Of a stretch of DNA of 64,000 nucleotides, positions 43,646-52,634 are shown in pieces. The notes under the pieces are model-generated. The model had not been told where the DNA came from. It ran no database searches and saw nothing but the letters and a program-made list of their open reading frames with translations. Source of the DNA: Pseudoflavonifractor sp. 524-17 (GTDB taxonomy: Bacteria; Bacillota; Clostridia; Oscillospirales; Oscillospiraceae); NCBI RefSeq assembly GCF_009935845.1, contig NZ_QWEK01000006.1:1-64000 (forward strand), written 5' to 3'. The number at the start of each line of letters is the position of its first letter. Position 1 is the first letter of the stretch. A program made the position numbers and the translations under genes.

Positions 43646-45283
43646 ATGAAAAAGATCACATCCATGGCCTTGGCGCTGCTGACTGCCGGCGCCCTTCTGT
43701 CCGGGTGCGGCACGCCGGCCAGCAACACCCCGCCCGCCGACACCACTTCCCCCGCGCCCAGCAGCACCCCTGCACCCAGCACCGCCCCCGAGGCCAGTAC
43801 CCCTCCCACCGGAGGCGAGCGCGTTGACGGCGGTACGCTGATCATGTGCGAACCCTCTGATATCTCCAGCCTCAACATTATCTATGAAACCGGCGACGAG
43901 GGCATGACCATGCTCAAGCCCGTCTATGATCCCCTGTACATCGTGGCTAAGGACGAGGTGCGCTACTATCTGGCGGAGAGCCGCACCGTCAGCGACGACG
44001 GCCTCGCCATTACTGTCAAGCTCCGGGAGAACCTGAAGTGGCACGACGGCGAACCCATCACCACTGACGATATCCTGTGGAACTTTGAGATGCGCATGAA
44101 CCCGGACAACAAGTCCTCCGGCGGTACCAAAGTCAATGGCGAGCCGGTGACTGTCACCGCCCAGGACGACTATACCTTTACCGTCCAGCTCCCCTCTGTC
44201 TCCGCCGCCTATGACGCCACCCTGGGCGGGCTGAAGTTCCTTCCCAAGCACGTCTATGAGAGCACCCCCGTCCTGTCCGGCGCGGATATCAACTCCACCA
44301 GCGGCGTAGGATCCGGGCCCTTCAAGGTCAAGCAGTGGAACAAGGGCGAGAGCTTGGTGCTGGAGCGCTTTGATGACTACTATCGTGGACCTGCCAGCCT
44401 GGAGAGCGTGGTCTTTAAGATCATCCCCAACGCCAGCGCGGAGGAGATCGCCTTCCAGAACGGCGAGCTGTCCGTTATGCGCCTGACTACCCAGGACAAG
44501 CTGGAGAAATACTCCAATGACCCCAACTATCAGGTCTACACCCTCACCGAAGGCCGCATTAACTACATGGGCTTCAACTCCAACAGCCCCCTGACCAGCG
44601 ATCCCAAGGTGCGCCAGGCCATCTGCCTCGCCCTGAATGTGGACGAGATCATCGCCGGCGCCTATGGCTCCAGCGATCTCGCCCCCGCCGCCAAGACCGT
44701 GTTCTGCCCATCTAACTTCTACTACACCGACGTGCCTGGCTACAGCCAGGATCTGGAACAGGCCAAGCAGCTCATCGCCGAGGCCGGCGTGGAGGGGGAG
44801 ACCTTCCGCCTGGTCTACAACTCCAGCCGTGAGAATATGGAGAACTGCGCCCTGATGATTCAGCAGCAGCTCAAGGCCGTAGGCCTGAATGTGGAGATCC
44901 AGGGCTATGAGACCCAGGGCTTCTTTGAGGTCTTCTTCTATACCGACGCCGGCGACTGGGAGCTGGGCCTCAACGGCTACTCCACCAACGGAGACAACCA
45001 GGGCGACGAGTATATGTTCAGCTCTGAGGGCTTCCTGTCCAAGAACATCTGCACCACCGACGAGATCGCCCAGCTTTGGAACCAGGGCGACGCCACCAAC
45101 GACCCCGCCCAGCGCACGGAAATCTACAAGCAGATCCAGGAGCAGATCCGGGACGTGTACACCATGTTCCCCCTCACCTCCCCCAACTTTGTCATCGCGG
45201 TGGACAAGCGCCTCCAGGGCGTGGATGCCATCGACATGGTGCCCATCTTTGAGGACTACCTTAACCTCTATATGACCAACTGA
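43646..45283 (+). CDS. Oligopeptide-type ABC transporter binding lipoprotein
   Basis: 545 residues of the SBP_bac_5 family. Signal peptide with lipobox LLSGC (C21), a Thr/Pro/Ser linker (about 22-57), then the family core: AESRTVSDDGLAITVKLREN, LKWHDGEPITTDDILWNFEM, GSGPFKVKQWNKGESLVLER and RQAICLALNVDEIIAGAYG. It binds peptides, or other organic ligands, outside the membrane. GGAGGT precedes the ATG. A terminator-like hairpin follows, and the permease, deacylase and ATPase genes come next. Family members carry very diverse ligands, so the substrate must come from context. Confidence 0.9.
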   Translation: MKKITSMALALLTAGALLSGCGTPASNTPPADTTSPAPSSTPAPSTAPEASTPPTGGERVDGGTLIMCEPSDISSLNIIYETGDEGMTMLKPVYDPLYIVAKDEVRYYLAESRTVSDDGLAITVKLRENLKWHDGEPITTDDILWNFEMRMNPDNKSSGGTKVNGEPVTVTAQDDYTFTVQLPSVSAAYDATLGGLKFLPKHVYESTPVLSGADINSTSGVGSGPFKVKQWNKGESLVLERFDDYYRGPASLESVVFKIIPNASAEEIAFQNGELSVMRLTTQDKLEKYSNDPNYQVYTLTEGRINYMGFNSNSPLTSDPKVRQAICLALNVDEIIAGAYGSSDLAPAAKTVFCPSNFYYTDVPGYSQDLEQAKQLIAEAGVEGETFRLVYNSSRENMENCALMIQQQLKAVGLNVEIQGYETQGFFEVFFYTDAGDWELGLNGYSTNGDNQGDEYMFSSEGFLSKNICTTDEIAQLWNQGDATNDPAQRTEIYKQIQEQIRDVYTMFPLTSPNFVIAVDKRLQGVDAIDMVPIFEDYLNLYMTN

Positions 45284-45318
45284 TTCCAATCACTGCAAAT
45301 CTCCGATGATCCTTCAGC

Positions 45319-45351
45319 GGGGGGCGGGCCAGCCCGCCCCCCTTTGTTTTT
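45319..45351 (+). terminator. Intra-operon terminator/attenuator
   Basis: GGGGGGCGGGC and GCCCGCCCCCC with a two-base loop, then TTTGTTTTT. Placed after the binding-protein gene, it would let that protein be made in excess over the membrane and ATPase parts, as is common for such transporters. Confidence 0.7.
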
Positions 45352-45371
45352 GATTGCGAGGGTTCGTTCCT

Positions 45372-46319
45372 ATGGGAAAATATATCTTAAAGCGCCTGCT
45401 CATTCTCATCCCGGTGCTGCTGCTGGTATCTGTGTTCTCCTTTCTCATTGTCCATTTTGCCCCCGGCGACCCCCTCAATATGTACATGCGCCCCGACATG
45501 ACCCAGGAGGAGCTGGACACCCTCCGCGTCAGCCTGGGGCTGGACGGCACCATTGTGGACCAGTATATCGGCTGGCTGGGCAACGTCCTCCACGGCAACC
45601 TGGGCAACTCTGTCATCACCAGCCAGAGCGTGTCCGGCCGGATGATGGAGGTGCTGCCCAACACCGTTCTGCTTATGGGCACCTCCATGCTGCTGTCCTT
45701 TCTGGTGGCCATCCCCCTGGGGCTGGCGGCGGGTCTGAACAAAAACCGCCTGCCGGACCAGATTATCAGCTTTTTCTCCTACATCGGCATCTCTATCCCT
45801 TCCTTCTGGTTTGGGCTGCTGCTCATCATCCTGTTCTCCCTGATCCTCAAGCTGCTGCCCAGCAGCGGCATCCACTCCATCGGGGAGACCGGGCTTGTGG
45901 ATCTGATCCGCCATCTGATTATGCCCAGTATTGTGTTAAGCGTGGGTAATGTGGCCGTCTTCACCCGGTATATCCGCTCCAACACCATCTCTCAGCTGGA
46001 GGAGGAGTACGTCCTCACCGCAAAGGCCAAGGGCGTGGGAAAGCGCGGCATCCTCTACGGCCATGTGCTGAAAAACTGCCTGCTGCCGATCATCACCCTG
46101 GCCGGGATGCGCTTTGCCAGCCTAGTCACAGGCTCCTTTATTGTGGAGTCAGTCTTCGGATGGCCCGGAATGGGGATGTTAGGCATGAGTGCCATCAACA
46201 ACCGGGACTACCCCATGATCATGGGCTTTACCATGCTGTCCTGCCTGCTGCTGATCATCGGCAATCTGCTGGCGGACCTGCTCTACTGCGTCTGTGACCC
46301 CCGCATTAAGGCACAATGA
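45372..46319 (+). CDS. Oligopeptide-type ABC permease 1 (DppB/OppB)
   Basis: 315 residues, six membrane segments. GKYILKRLLILIPVLLLVSV at the start, HFAPGDPLNMYMRPDMTQEE, TAKAKGVGKRGILYGHVLKN (EAA loop) and VESVFGWPGMGMLGMSAI are typical of DppB-type permeases. ATG at 45372 with GAGGG ten bases upstream. Pairs with the next gene. Confidence 0.92.
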   Translation: MGKYILKRLLILIPVLLLVSVFSFLIVHFAPGDPLNMYMRPDMTQEELDTLRVSLGLDGTIVDQYIGWLGNVLHGNLGNSVITSQSVSGRMMEVLPNTVLLMGTSMLLSFLVAIPLGLAAGLNKNRLPDQIISFFSYIGISIPSFWFGLLLIILFSLILKLLPSSGIHSIGETGLVDLIRHLIMPSIVLSVGNVAVFTRYIRSNTISQLEEEYVLTAKAKGVGKRGILYGHVLKNCLLPIITLAGMRFASLVTGSFIVESVFGWPGMGMLGMSAINNRDYPMIMGFTMLSCLLLIIGNLLADLLYCVCDPRIKAQ

Positions 46320-46335
46320 AAGGAGGCAGGCCATA

Positions 46336-47271
46336 ATGCAGTCCCAAAACGCCGCGAAATCCTATACTCCCATCGACCCCGCCCGGTTCCGCCGGGTGGA
46401 ACAGCAGCCTATCCCCGCAGGAGTCTCTTATGAGCGGGGGGCCTTCTATCACATTCTGGCTAGTTTGAGACAAAATAAACTGGCTGTTATCTGCCTTGTC
46501 TTGCTGGCGATCATTACGATTGCCTCTCTGCTGGCCCCTCTGTCCCCCTATGACCCGGATACCTACGATCTGATGAACAAGCTGGCTCCCCCCTCCCCGC
46601 AGCATCTCTTCGGCACTGACGAGCTGGGCCGGGACTACTTCACCCGGGCCCTGTACGGCGGCCGGGTGTCTCTGGCGGTGGGCTTTTTCTCCATGCTGGT
46701 CTCCGTCACCTTGGGCACCATCATCGGCACGGTGAGCGGCTATCTGGGCGGCGTGGTGGACATGGTGCTGATGCGCATTCTGGATATTGTCATGTCCGTG
46801 CCCACCTTTTTGCTCATTATCATTATCAACGCCTACCTGAAGCCTGGCCTGTCCACCATGATCTTTATCATCGCCATCTTTGCCTGGATGAGCGTGGCCC
46901 GGGTGGTCCGGGCGGAGACCATGAGCCTGAAGGAGCGGGACTTTGTCCTGGCCGCAAAAAATCTGGGCACCAGCCATCTGGTCATCCTCTTCCGCCACAT
47001 CATCCCCAATATGAGCTCCTCCATTATCGTTGCGGCCAGCCTGTCCATCGCCTCCGCCATTTTGACCGAGTCCTCTCTGAGCTTTCTGGGCTTTGGTGTG
47101 CGCCTGCCCACCTCCTCCTGGGGCTCCATGCTGCAAAGCGCCCAGGGGCAGATTCTCTATAATCCCCTGCTGGCGGTCTTCCCCGGCCTGCTGATTCTCA
47201 TCACCGTGCTCAGCTTCAACGTTTTGGGGGATATCCTCCGCAATGCCCTGGAACCCAAACTGGTCAAGTGA
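46336..47271 (+). CDS. Oligopeptide-type ABC permease 2 (DppC/OppC)
   Basis: 311 residues. An N-terminal cytosolic stretch of about 50 residues precedes six membrane segments; LFGTDELGRDYFTRALYGGR, LAAKNLGTSHLVILFRHIIP (EAA loop) and TESSLSFLGFGVRLPTSSWG are hallmarks. ATG at 46336 with AAAGGAGGCAGG upstream, 16 bases after permease 1. Confidence 0.92.
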   Translation: MQSQNAAKSYTPIDPARFRRVEQQPIPAGVSYERGAFYHILASLRQNKLAVICLVLLAIITIASLLAPLSPYDPDTYDLMNKLAPPSPQHLFGTDELGRDYFTRALYGGRVSLAVGFFSMLVSVTLGTIIGTVSGYLGGVVDMVLMRILDIVMSVPTFLLIIIINAYLKPGLSTMIFIIAIFAWMSVARVVRAETMSLKERDFVLAAKNLGTSHLVILFRHIIPNMSSSIIVAASLSIASAILTESSLSFLGFGVRLPTSSWGSMLQSAQGQILYNPLLAVFPGLLILITVLSFNVLGDILRNALEPKLVK

Positions 47272-47280
47272 GGTGTCATA

Positions 47281-48414
47281 ATGAACGATGAAACCCTGCA
47301 AGCCTACGTAACCGAGCTCCGCCGGGCCTTTCACCGCCGGCCGGAGCTGGGACTAAAGGAATTTGAAACCAGCCGCCGGGTGAAAGAGGAGCTGTCCGCC
47401 CGTTCCATCCCCTTCCGCGCCGTGGGCGAGACCGGCGTGGTGGCGGAGCTGGCCGGAAACCGGCCCGGCCCTACCGTGGTCCTCCGGGCGGACATGGACG
47501 CCCTGCCCATTCAGGAGGAAACCGGCCTGCCCTACGCCTCTCAGTGCCCCGGCGTGATGCACGCCTGCGGACACGACGCTCATACCGCCATGCTCCTGGG
47601 CGCCGCAGCCCTGCTGGCGGAGGAGGGCGGGAATTTTCCCGGCGCCGTCCGGCTGGTTTTTGAGCCGGCGGAGGAGTTCGCCGGAGCGGGGCGGGCCCTG
47701 CTGGACGCCGGGGTGCTGGAGGGGACGGACACCGTCTTCGCCCTCCACGTGGCCCCCAACCTGCCTAAAGGCAGCGTGAACATCCAGCCCGGGGTGCGTA
47801 TGTGCGGCTGCGGCTTCTTCTCCGCCGCGGTACACGGCGCCGGAGGACACGGCTCCGCGCCCCACACTGGAGTGGACGTGATTCCCGCCGCTGCCGCCAT
47901 GGTGTCCGCCCTTCAGACGGTTATCAGCCGGGAGGTCCCCCCCGGTGAGCACGCCGTTATCTCTGTGGGCACCTTCCACGCCGGCACCGCCGCCAACATT
48001 ATCGCTGACGAGGCCAAGCTCACCGGCACCATCCGCTACCACAACCCAGAGTTAAAGGACATGCTCCCCCAGGCGGTAGAGCGGATCCTCCGGGGGACGG
48101 CGGCGGCTTTCCGAGTGGAGCTGGAGCTGCGCTGCGGCATGGGCCTGCCTCCGGTGGTCAACGACTCCCGCTGCTGCGCCGTGGCCCAGCGGGCCGCCCA
48201 GGGCCTGCTTACCTGTCAGACCCTCCCTATCGGTACCGGATCGGATGATTTCGCTTTTTATACCCAACAGCTCCCCGGCGTCTATGCCTTTCTGGGTACT
48301 GGCGGGGATCGGCCCATCCATCACCCTGGTTTTACCATTGATGAAGCCGCCCTGGCCTCCGGCGCCAGACTCTATGCCAAATACGCCCTGGAATACACAG
48401 GAGGGTACCAATGA
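47281..48414 (+). CDS. M20 family amidohydrolase/deacylase
   Basis: 377 residues of the M20D (hippurate hydrolase, N-acyl-amino-acid deacylase) group. RRAFHRRPELGLKEFET near the start, VLRADMDALPIQEETG, MHACGHDAHTAMLLGAA and VFEPAEEFAGAGRALLDAG supply the metal ligands and catalytic glutamates; IGTGSDDFAFYTQQLPG closes the site. It removes acyl groups from N-acyl amino acids or similar conjugates in the cytosol. Its position inside the transporter operon, overlapping the ATPase gene that follows (ATGA), strongly suggests that its substrate is what the transporter brings in. Confidence 0.88.
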   Translation: MNDETLQAYVTELRRAFHRRPELGLKEFETSRRVKEELSARSIPFRAVGETGVVAELAGNRPGPTVVLRADMDALPIQEETGLPYASQCPGVMHACGHDAHTAMLLGAAALLAEEGGNFPGAVRLVFEPAEEFAGAGRALLDAGVLEGTDTVFALHVAPNLPKGSVNIQPGVRMCGCGFFSAAVHGAGGHGSAPHTGVDVIPAAAAMVSALQTVISREVPPGEHAVISVGTFHAGTAANIIADEAKLTGTIRYHNPELKDMLPQAVERILRGTAAAFRVELELRCGMGLPPVVNDSRCCAVAQRAAQGLLTCQTLPIGTGSDDFAFYTQQLPGVYAFLGTGGDRPIHHPGFTIDEAALASGARLYAKYALEYTGGYQ

Positions 48415-49442
48415 GTGACCAGCCGCTGTTAGAAGTCAAAGATTTAAAGGTCTCCTTTCATACCTACGCCGGGCAGGTGCAGGCGGTGCGGGGGCTCTCC
48501 TTCTCCCTCAGCGCGGGGGAGACCCTGGCCGTGGTGGGGGAGTCCGGCTGCGGAAAGTCCGTCAGCGCCAAGGCACTGATGGGCCTGCTCTCCTGCCCCC
48601 CCTGCGAGATCAAGCCCGCCAGCCAGATTCTCTACCAGGGGAAAAACGTGCTCCAGTTTCAGGAGGCGGAGTGGTCCGCTTTCCGGGGCAAGGAGTGCTC
48701 CATGATCTTTCAGGACGCCCTGGCCGCCCTCAACCCCACCCTCGCCGTAGGGCGGCAGATTGAGGAAAACCTCATCGTCCACCATCTGGCCAGCCGCTCC
48801 GCCGCCCGGAAAAAGGCGGTGGAGATGCTGGCCCTGGTGGGCATCCCCCAGCCGGAGCGCCGGGCCAGACAGTACCCGCATCAGTTCTCCGGCGGAATGC
48901 GCCAGCGGGTGATGATCGCCATCGCTCTGGCCTGCGATCCCAAAATTCTCATTGCTGACGAGCCCACCACCGCCCTGGATGTGACCATCCAGGCCCAGAT
49001 CATCGATCTCATCAAGGCACTTCAGGGCAAGCTGAACACCGCGGTGCTCCTGATCACCCACGATCTGGGGGTGGTGGCCGACATTGCCCACCGCATTCTG
49101 GTGGTATACGCCGGGCGCATTGTAGAGCAGGGCAGCCGGGACGAGATCTTTTACAGCCACCGGCACCCCTACACCTGGTCCCTGCTGCGCTCCGTCCCCC
49201 GGCTGGACCTGACTCAGAAGGAGGAGCTGGTGTCCATTGAGGGCACGCCCCCCGACCTCATCGACCCGCCCGCCGGCTGTCCCTTTGCCGGGCGCTGCCG
49301 GTGGTGCATGGAGATCTGCCGGGAAGAGGAGCCGCCGGAGGTCCAGTTCTCCCCCGGCCATAGCTGCCGCTGCTGGCTCCACCACCCGGACGCCCCAGAC
49401 TGGCAGACGCCTTTTCAGAGAGGGGATGGTGTGCTGTGTTAG
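48411..49442 (+). CDS. Oligopeptide-type ABC ATPase 1 (DppD/OppD)
   Basis: 343 residues. Walker [17 protein letters not shown], signature [15 protein letters not shown], Walker [13 protein letters not shown] and the H-loop [13 protein letters not shown] are present, followed by the C-terminal oligo_HPY domain with its cysteines ([15 protein letters not shown]) that may hold an iron-sulfur cluster. Starts at the ATG overlapping the M20 stop; ends seven bases inside the next gene. Confidence 0.93.
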   Translation: MSDQPLLEVKDLKVSFHTYAGQVQAVRGLSFSLSAGETLAVVGESGCGKSVSAKALMGLLSCPPCEIKPASQILYQGKNVLQFQEAEWSAFRGKECSMIFQDALAALNPTLAVGRQIEENLIVHHLASRSAARKKAVEMLALVGIPQPERRARQYPHQFSGGMRQRVMIAIALACDPKILIADEPTTALDVTIQAQIIDLIKALQGKLNTAVLLITHDLGVVADIAHRILVVYAGRIVEQGSRDEIFYSHRHPYTWSLLRSVPRLDLTQKEELVSIEGTPPDLIDPPAGCPFAGRCRWCMEICREEEPPEVQFSPGHSCRCWLHHPDAPDWQTPFQRGDGVLC

Positions 49443-50398
49443 AACCAAAAGAGCTGTCTTTGGAAGTCACTGAGCTAAAAAAATATTTCCGGGTGGGGGG
49501 CGGTACCCTCAAGGCGGTGGACGGGGTCTCCTTCTCCATCGCCCGGGGGGAGACCCTGGGCCTGGTGGGGGAGTCCGGCTGCGGCAAGACCACCTGCGGC
49601 CGCACCTGCGTGGGCCTGTACCCCAAGACCGCCGGACAGGTGCGCTACCGGGGGCAGGATGTCCACAGGCTGCGGGGGAGCGCCCGCAAGGCCTTCACCA
49701 AGCAGGTGCAGACCATCTTTCAGGACCCCTACGCCTCTTTGGATCCCCGCCTTACCGTCACTGACATCATCGCGGAGGGAATCAAGAACCACAATCTCTG
49801 TCCCGGCGCCAAGGAACGGCGGGAGCGGGTCTTTGACCTGCTGGAGCAGGTGGGCCTCAACCGGGAACACGCCAGCCGCTACATCCACGAGTTCTCCGGC
49901 GGACAGCGCCAGCGCATCGGCATCGCCAGGGCTCTGGCGGTGGATCCGGAATTCATCATGTGCGACGAGCCCATCTCCGCCCTGGATGTGTCTATCCAGG
50001 CCCAGATTGTCAACCTGCTCATCCGCCTCCAGCGGGAGCGGGACCTGACCTACCTGTTCATCGCCCACGACCTGTCCATGGTCAAGCACATCTCCGACCG
50101 GATCGCCGTCATGTACTTAGGCGTTATGGTGGAGCTCACCTCTTCGGAGGAGCTCTACACCCACCCGGCCCATCCCTACACCAAAGCCCTCCTCTCCGCC
50201 ATCCCCATCCCCGACCCCAAGGTGGAGGAGCGCCGGGTGCGCACCGTGCTGGAGGGAGATGTGCCCAGCCCCATCAATCCCCCCCAGGGCTGCCGCTTCT
50301 GCGGCCGCTGCGCCATGGCCACGGACCGCTGCGCCCAGGAGCGCCCCCAGCTGCGGGAGATCTCCCCCGGCCATCTCGCCGCCTGTCACCTCATATAA
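49436..50398 (+). CDS. Oligopeptide-type ABC ATPase 2 (DppF/OppF)
   Basis: 320 residues. Walker [17 protein letters not shown], signature [15 protein letters not shown], Walker [13 protein letters not shown] and an oligo_HPY end with [21 protein letters not shown] start at 49436 with AGGGGAT upstream and overlap with ATPase 1. Together the five transporter genes form a complete importer. The next gene begins 37 bases later. Confidence 0.93.
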   Translation: MLEPKELSLEVTELKKYFRVGGGTLKAVDGVSFSIARGETLGLVGESGCGKTTCGRTCVGLYPKTAGQVRYRGQDVHRLRGSARKAFTKQVQTIFQDPYASLDPRLTVTDIIAEGIKNHNLCPGAKERRERVFDLLEQVGLNREHASRYIHEFSGGQRQRIGIARALAVDPEFIMCDEPISALDVSIQAQIVNLLIRLQRERDLTYLFIAHDLSMVKHISDRIAVMYLGVMVELTSSEELYTHPAHPYTKALLSAIPIPDPKVEERRVRTVLEGDVPSPINPPQGCRFCGRCAMATDRCAQERPQLREISPGHLAACHLI

Positions 50399-50434
50399 TG
50401 GTTCATGGAAACAATGTTGAAAAAGGAGACGATT

Positions 50435-51604
50435 ATGATGGAAAACACCAACATCAAGCTGCCTGACAATTTCGAAACTTACAATGAGGCCCGTCAGGCC
50501 GGATTCCTGCGGATGAAGCAGCTCAAGGAGAAGGGAGCCAAGGTAGTGGGCATGTTCTGCTCCTTTGTACCCATGGAGCTGGTCTATGCCGCCGGCGCCC
50601 TGCCGGTGGGCCTGTGCGCCTTCACGGAGGAGCCCATCCCCGCCGCCGAGGCCAACCTGCCCCGCAACCTGTGCCCCCTGATTAAGGCCAGCTACGGCTT
50701 CGCCCTTACCGATACCTGCCCCTACTTCTATTTCTCCGACCTTGTCGTGGGCGAAACCACCTGCGACGGCAAGAAGAAAATGTTCGAGCTGCTCGACGAG
50801 ATCAAGGAGACCTATGTGATGCAGCTCCCCCACAGCCGGGATGACGCCGCCCTGGCGTTCTGGAAGGACCAGATCGTCCGCTTTAAAGAGAAGCTGGAGG
50901 ATATTTTCCAGGTCACCATTACGGAAGACGACATCCGGGACGCCATCCGCCGCAAAAACCGGGAGCGCCGGGTGATGCTCAAATACCTGGAGCTGGGCAA
51001 GCTGGACCCCGCCCCCATGAGCGGCTACGAGATGGGCACTCGGGTGGACGCCGGCAGCTTCTCCTTCGACCTGGATCAGCGCTGCGATATCATTGAGAAG
51101 CGCACCGCCGAGGTCATCGCCGAGTGGGAAGCCAACTGCAAGGGCAAGCCCAGCACCCGGCCCCGCCTGCTGGTCACCGGCTGCCCTAACGCCGGCGTGC
51201 GGGAGAAGATCATCCGCGCCGTGGAGGAGCTGGGCGCCGACGTGGTGGCCTTTGACACCTGCAACGGCAACCGGGAAAAGGTGGAGCTGGTAGACGAGAG
51301 CAATCCCGACGTCTACGACGCTCTGGCCCGCAAGTACCTCAACATCAACTGCTCTGTCATGAGCCCCAACGACAGCCGCCGGGCCTACATCGGCGAGCTC
51401 ATCGACGGCTATTCCATTGACGGCGTGGTGGAGATCATCCTCCAGTCCTGCCACACCTACGACGTGGAGGCCCACTTCATCAAGCGCTTTGTTACCCAGG
51501 AGAAGGGCCTGCCCTATCTGAACATTGAGACCGACTACTCCCAGTCTGACAAGGGACAGATCAACACCCGCCTGGCCGCCTTCCTGGAGACGATTGACAA
51601 ATGA
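50435..51604 (+). CDS. Double-cubane-cluster reductase (2-hydroxyacyl-CoA dehydratase family)
   Basis: 389 residues of the HGD-D family. Conserved cysteines lie in GMFCSFVPMELVYAAGALPVG, NLCPLIKASYGF, TTCDGKKKMFELL, TGCPNAGVREKII, FDTCNGNRE and LQSCHTYDVEAHF. Only one such subunit is encoded, followed directly by an activator, whereas true 2-hydroxyacyl-CoA dehydratases have two subunits. This gene pair matches the YjiM/YjiL type double-cubane-cluster proteins, which hold an [8Fe-9S] cluster and can reduce small molecules at very low potential. Physiological substrate unknown. The start at 50435 (ATGATG) has AAAAAGGAG upstream; the stop overlaps the activator ATG. Confidence 0.85.
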   Translation: MMENTNIKLPDNFETYNEARQAGFLRMKQLKEKGAKVVGMFCSFVPMELVYAAGALPVGLCAFTEEPIPAAEANLPRNLCPLIKASYGFALTDTCPYFYFSDLVVGETTCDGKKKMFELLDEIKETYVMQLPHSRDDAALAFWKDQIVRFKEKLEDIFQVTITEDDIRDAIRRKNRERRVMLKYLELGKLDPAPMSGYEMGTRVDAGSFSFDLDQRCDIIEKRTAEVIAEWEANCKGKPSTRPRLLVTGCPNAGVREKIIRAVEELGADVVAFDTCNGNREKVELVDESNPDVYDALARKYLNINCSVMSPNDSRRAYIGELIDGYSIDGVVEIILQSCHTYDVEAHFIKRFVTQEKGLPYLNIETDYSQSDKGQINTRLAAFLETIDK

Positions 51605-52380
51605 GATACTTTACCGGCATTGACATCGGCTCCACCGCCTCCAAGGTAGTGGTTCTGGACGAGGCCTCTCTTGTGGACCGCTTCGTCCTTCCCACCGGCT
51701 GGAGTAGCAAGGAGACCGCCGCCGCCGTGGCCCAGCGCCTGGCAGAGAGCGGCCGCCCGGTGGACGGGGAGATGAAGGTGGTGGCCACCGGCTACGGCCG
51801 GGTGGCGGTGGACTACGCCGCCAAGACCGTTACCGAGATCACCTGCCATGGCCGGGGAGGATACGCCCTGTTGGGGGAGGACTGCACCATTGTGGATATC
51901 GGCGGCCAGGACACCAAGGTTATCACAGTAGAAAACGGTCTTCCCACCAGCTTTTTGATGAATGATAAGTGCTCCGCCGGCACGGGAAAGTTTCTGGAGA
52001 TCATGGCCAACCGCCTGGGGGTGGATCTTCAGACGCTCTTCGACCTGGCGGCCAAGGGCAGCCCCCTGGCCATCAGCTCCATGTGTACCGTCTTCGCCGA
52101 GAGCGAGGTCATCAGCCACATCGGCGCCGGAGAGCCCCGGGAGGACATCGCCGCCGGGGTGGTGGACTCGGTTATCTCCAAGGTGGCGGGCCTGTGCGCC
52201 CGGCACACGCTGAAGGGGGCGGTCTTTCTCACCGGCGGCCTGTGCGACAGCGCCTATTTGGTGGATCGCCTGGGGGCGAAGCTGGGCGCCTCCGTCCGCT
52301 CCCACCCCATGGGGCGGTACGCCGGCGCACTGGGAGCCGCCCTCATCGCCCGGGGCGCAAAGGGAGGAAACCGGATATGA
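51601..52380 (+). CDS. ATP-dependent activator (BadF/HgdC-type activase)
   Basis: 259 residues of the ASKHA fold. GIDIGSTASKVVVLDE and VDIGGQDTKVITVENG bind ATP; C124 in NDKCSAGTGKFLE and C162 in SSMCTVFAESEV are the pair that, in a homodimer, hold a single [4Fe-4S] cluster between subunits. It uses ATP to inject a low-potential electron into the preceding reductase. ATGA overlaps on both sides tie it tightly to its partners. An electron donor (ferredoxin or flavodoxin) is not encoded here. Confidence 0.92.
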   Translation: MRYFTGIDIGSTASKVVVLDEASLVDRFVLPTGWSSKETAAAVAQRLAESGRPVDGEMKVVATGYGRVAVDYAAKTVTEITCHGRGGYALLGEDCTIVDIGGQDTKVITVENGLPTSFLMNDKCSAGTGKFLEIMANRLGVDLQTLFDLAAKGSPLAISSMCTVFAESEVISHIGAGEPREDIAAGVVDSVISKVAGLCARHTLKGAVFLTGGLCDSAYLVDRLGAKLGASVRSHPMGRYAGALGAALIARGAKGGNRI

Positions 52381-52634
52381 TCTTCCTCTCCTTCTACACC
52401 ACCACCCACAGCATGAAGGGCGAGGCGGAGGCCAGACGGCAGGGGCTGGACGCCCAGCTTATCCCCACTCCCCGGGGGGTAGCCGGGAGTTGCTCTCTCT
52501 CCCTGCGCTTTGACGGCGGGGATCCGGAGGGCGCCGGCCGGGCTTTCTTCGCCGCCATGTCCGTCCCCTGCACCCTTTTCCGCCTGGAAGAGGACGCCCT
52601 GGAGCAGCTGGACACCAAAGGAGCCCAGCCATGA
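52377..52634 (+). CDS. DUF3343 protein, putative Se/S carrier-like
   Basis: 85 residues. FLSFYTTTHSMKGEAEARRQ and LIPTPRGVAGSCSLSLRFDG match the DUF3343 family, in which a cysteine after the 'PR' segment (here C39) is conserved; the family is annotated as a putative sulfur/selenium carrier. The N-terminal half looks like a ferredoxin-like alpha/beta unit. AGGGAGG upstream; its start overlaps the activator stop and its stop overlaps the desulfurase start. Position before a cysteine-desulfurase-like gene supports a sulfur- or selenium-handling role, which remains inference. Confidence 0.75.
   Translation: MIFLSFYTTTHSMKGEAEARRQGLDAQLIPTPRGVAGSCSLSLRFDGGDPEGAGRAFFAAMSVPCTLFRLEEDALEQLDTKGAQP

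Noticed and set aside
50435-51604. Subunit of a 2-hydroxyacyl-CoA dehydratase in amino-acid fermentation
   Set aside because: No second dehydratase subunit, CoA-transferase or acyl-CoA dehydrogenase is present; the single subunit plus activase fits the double-cubane type better.
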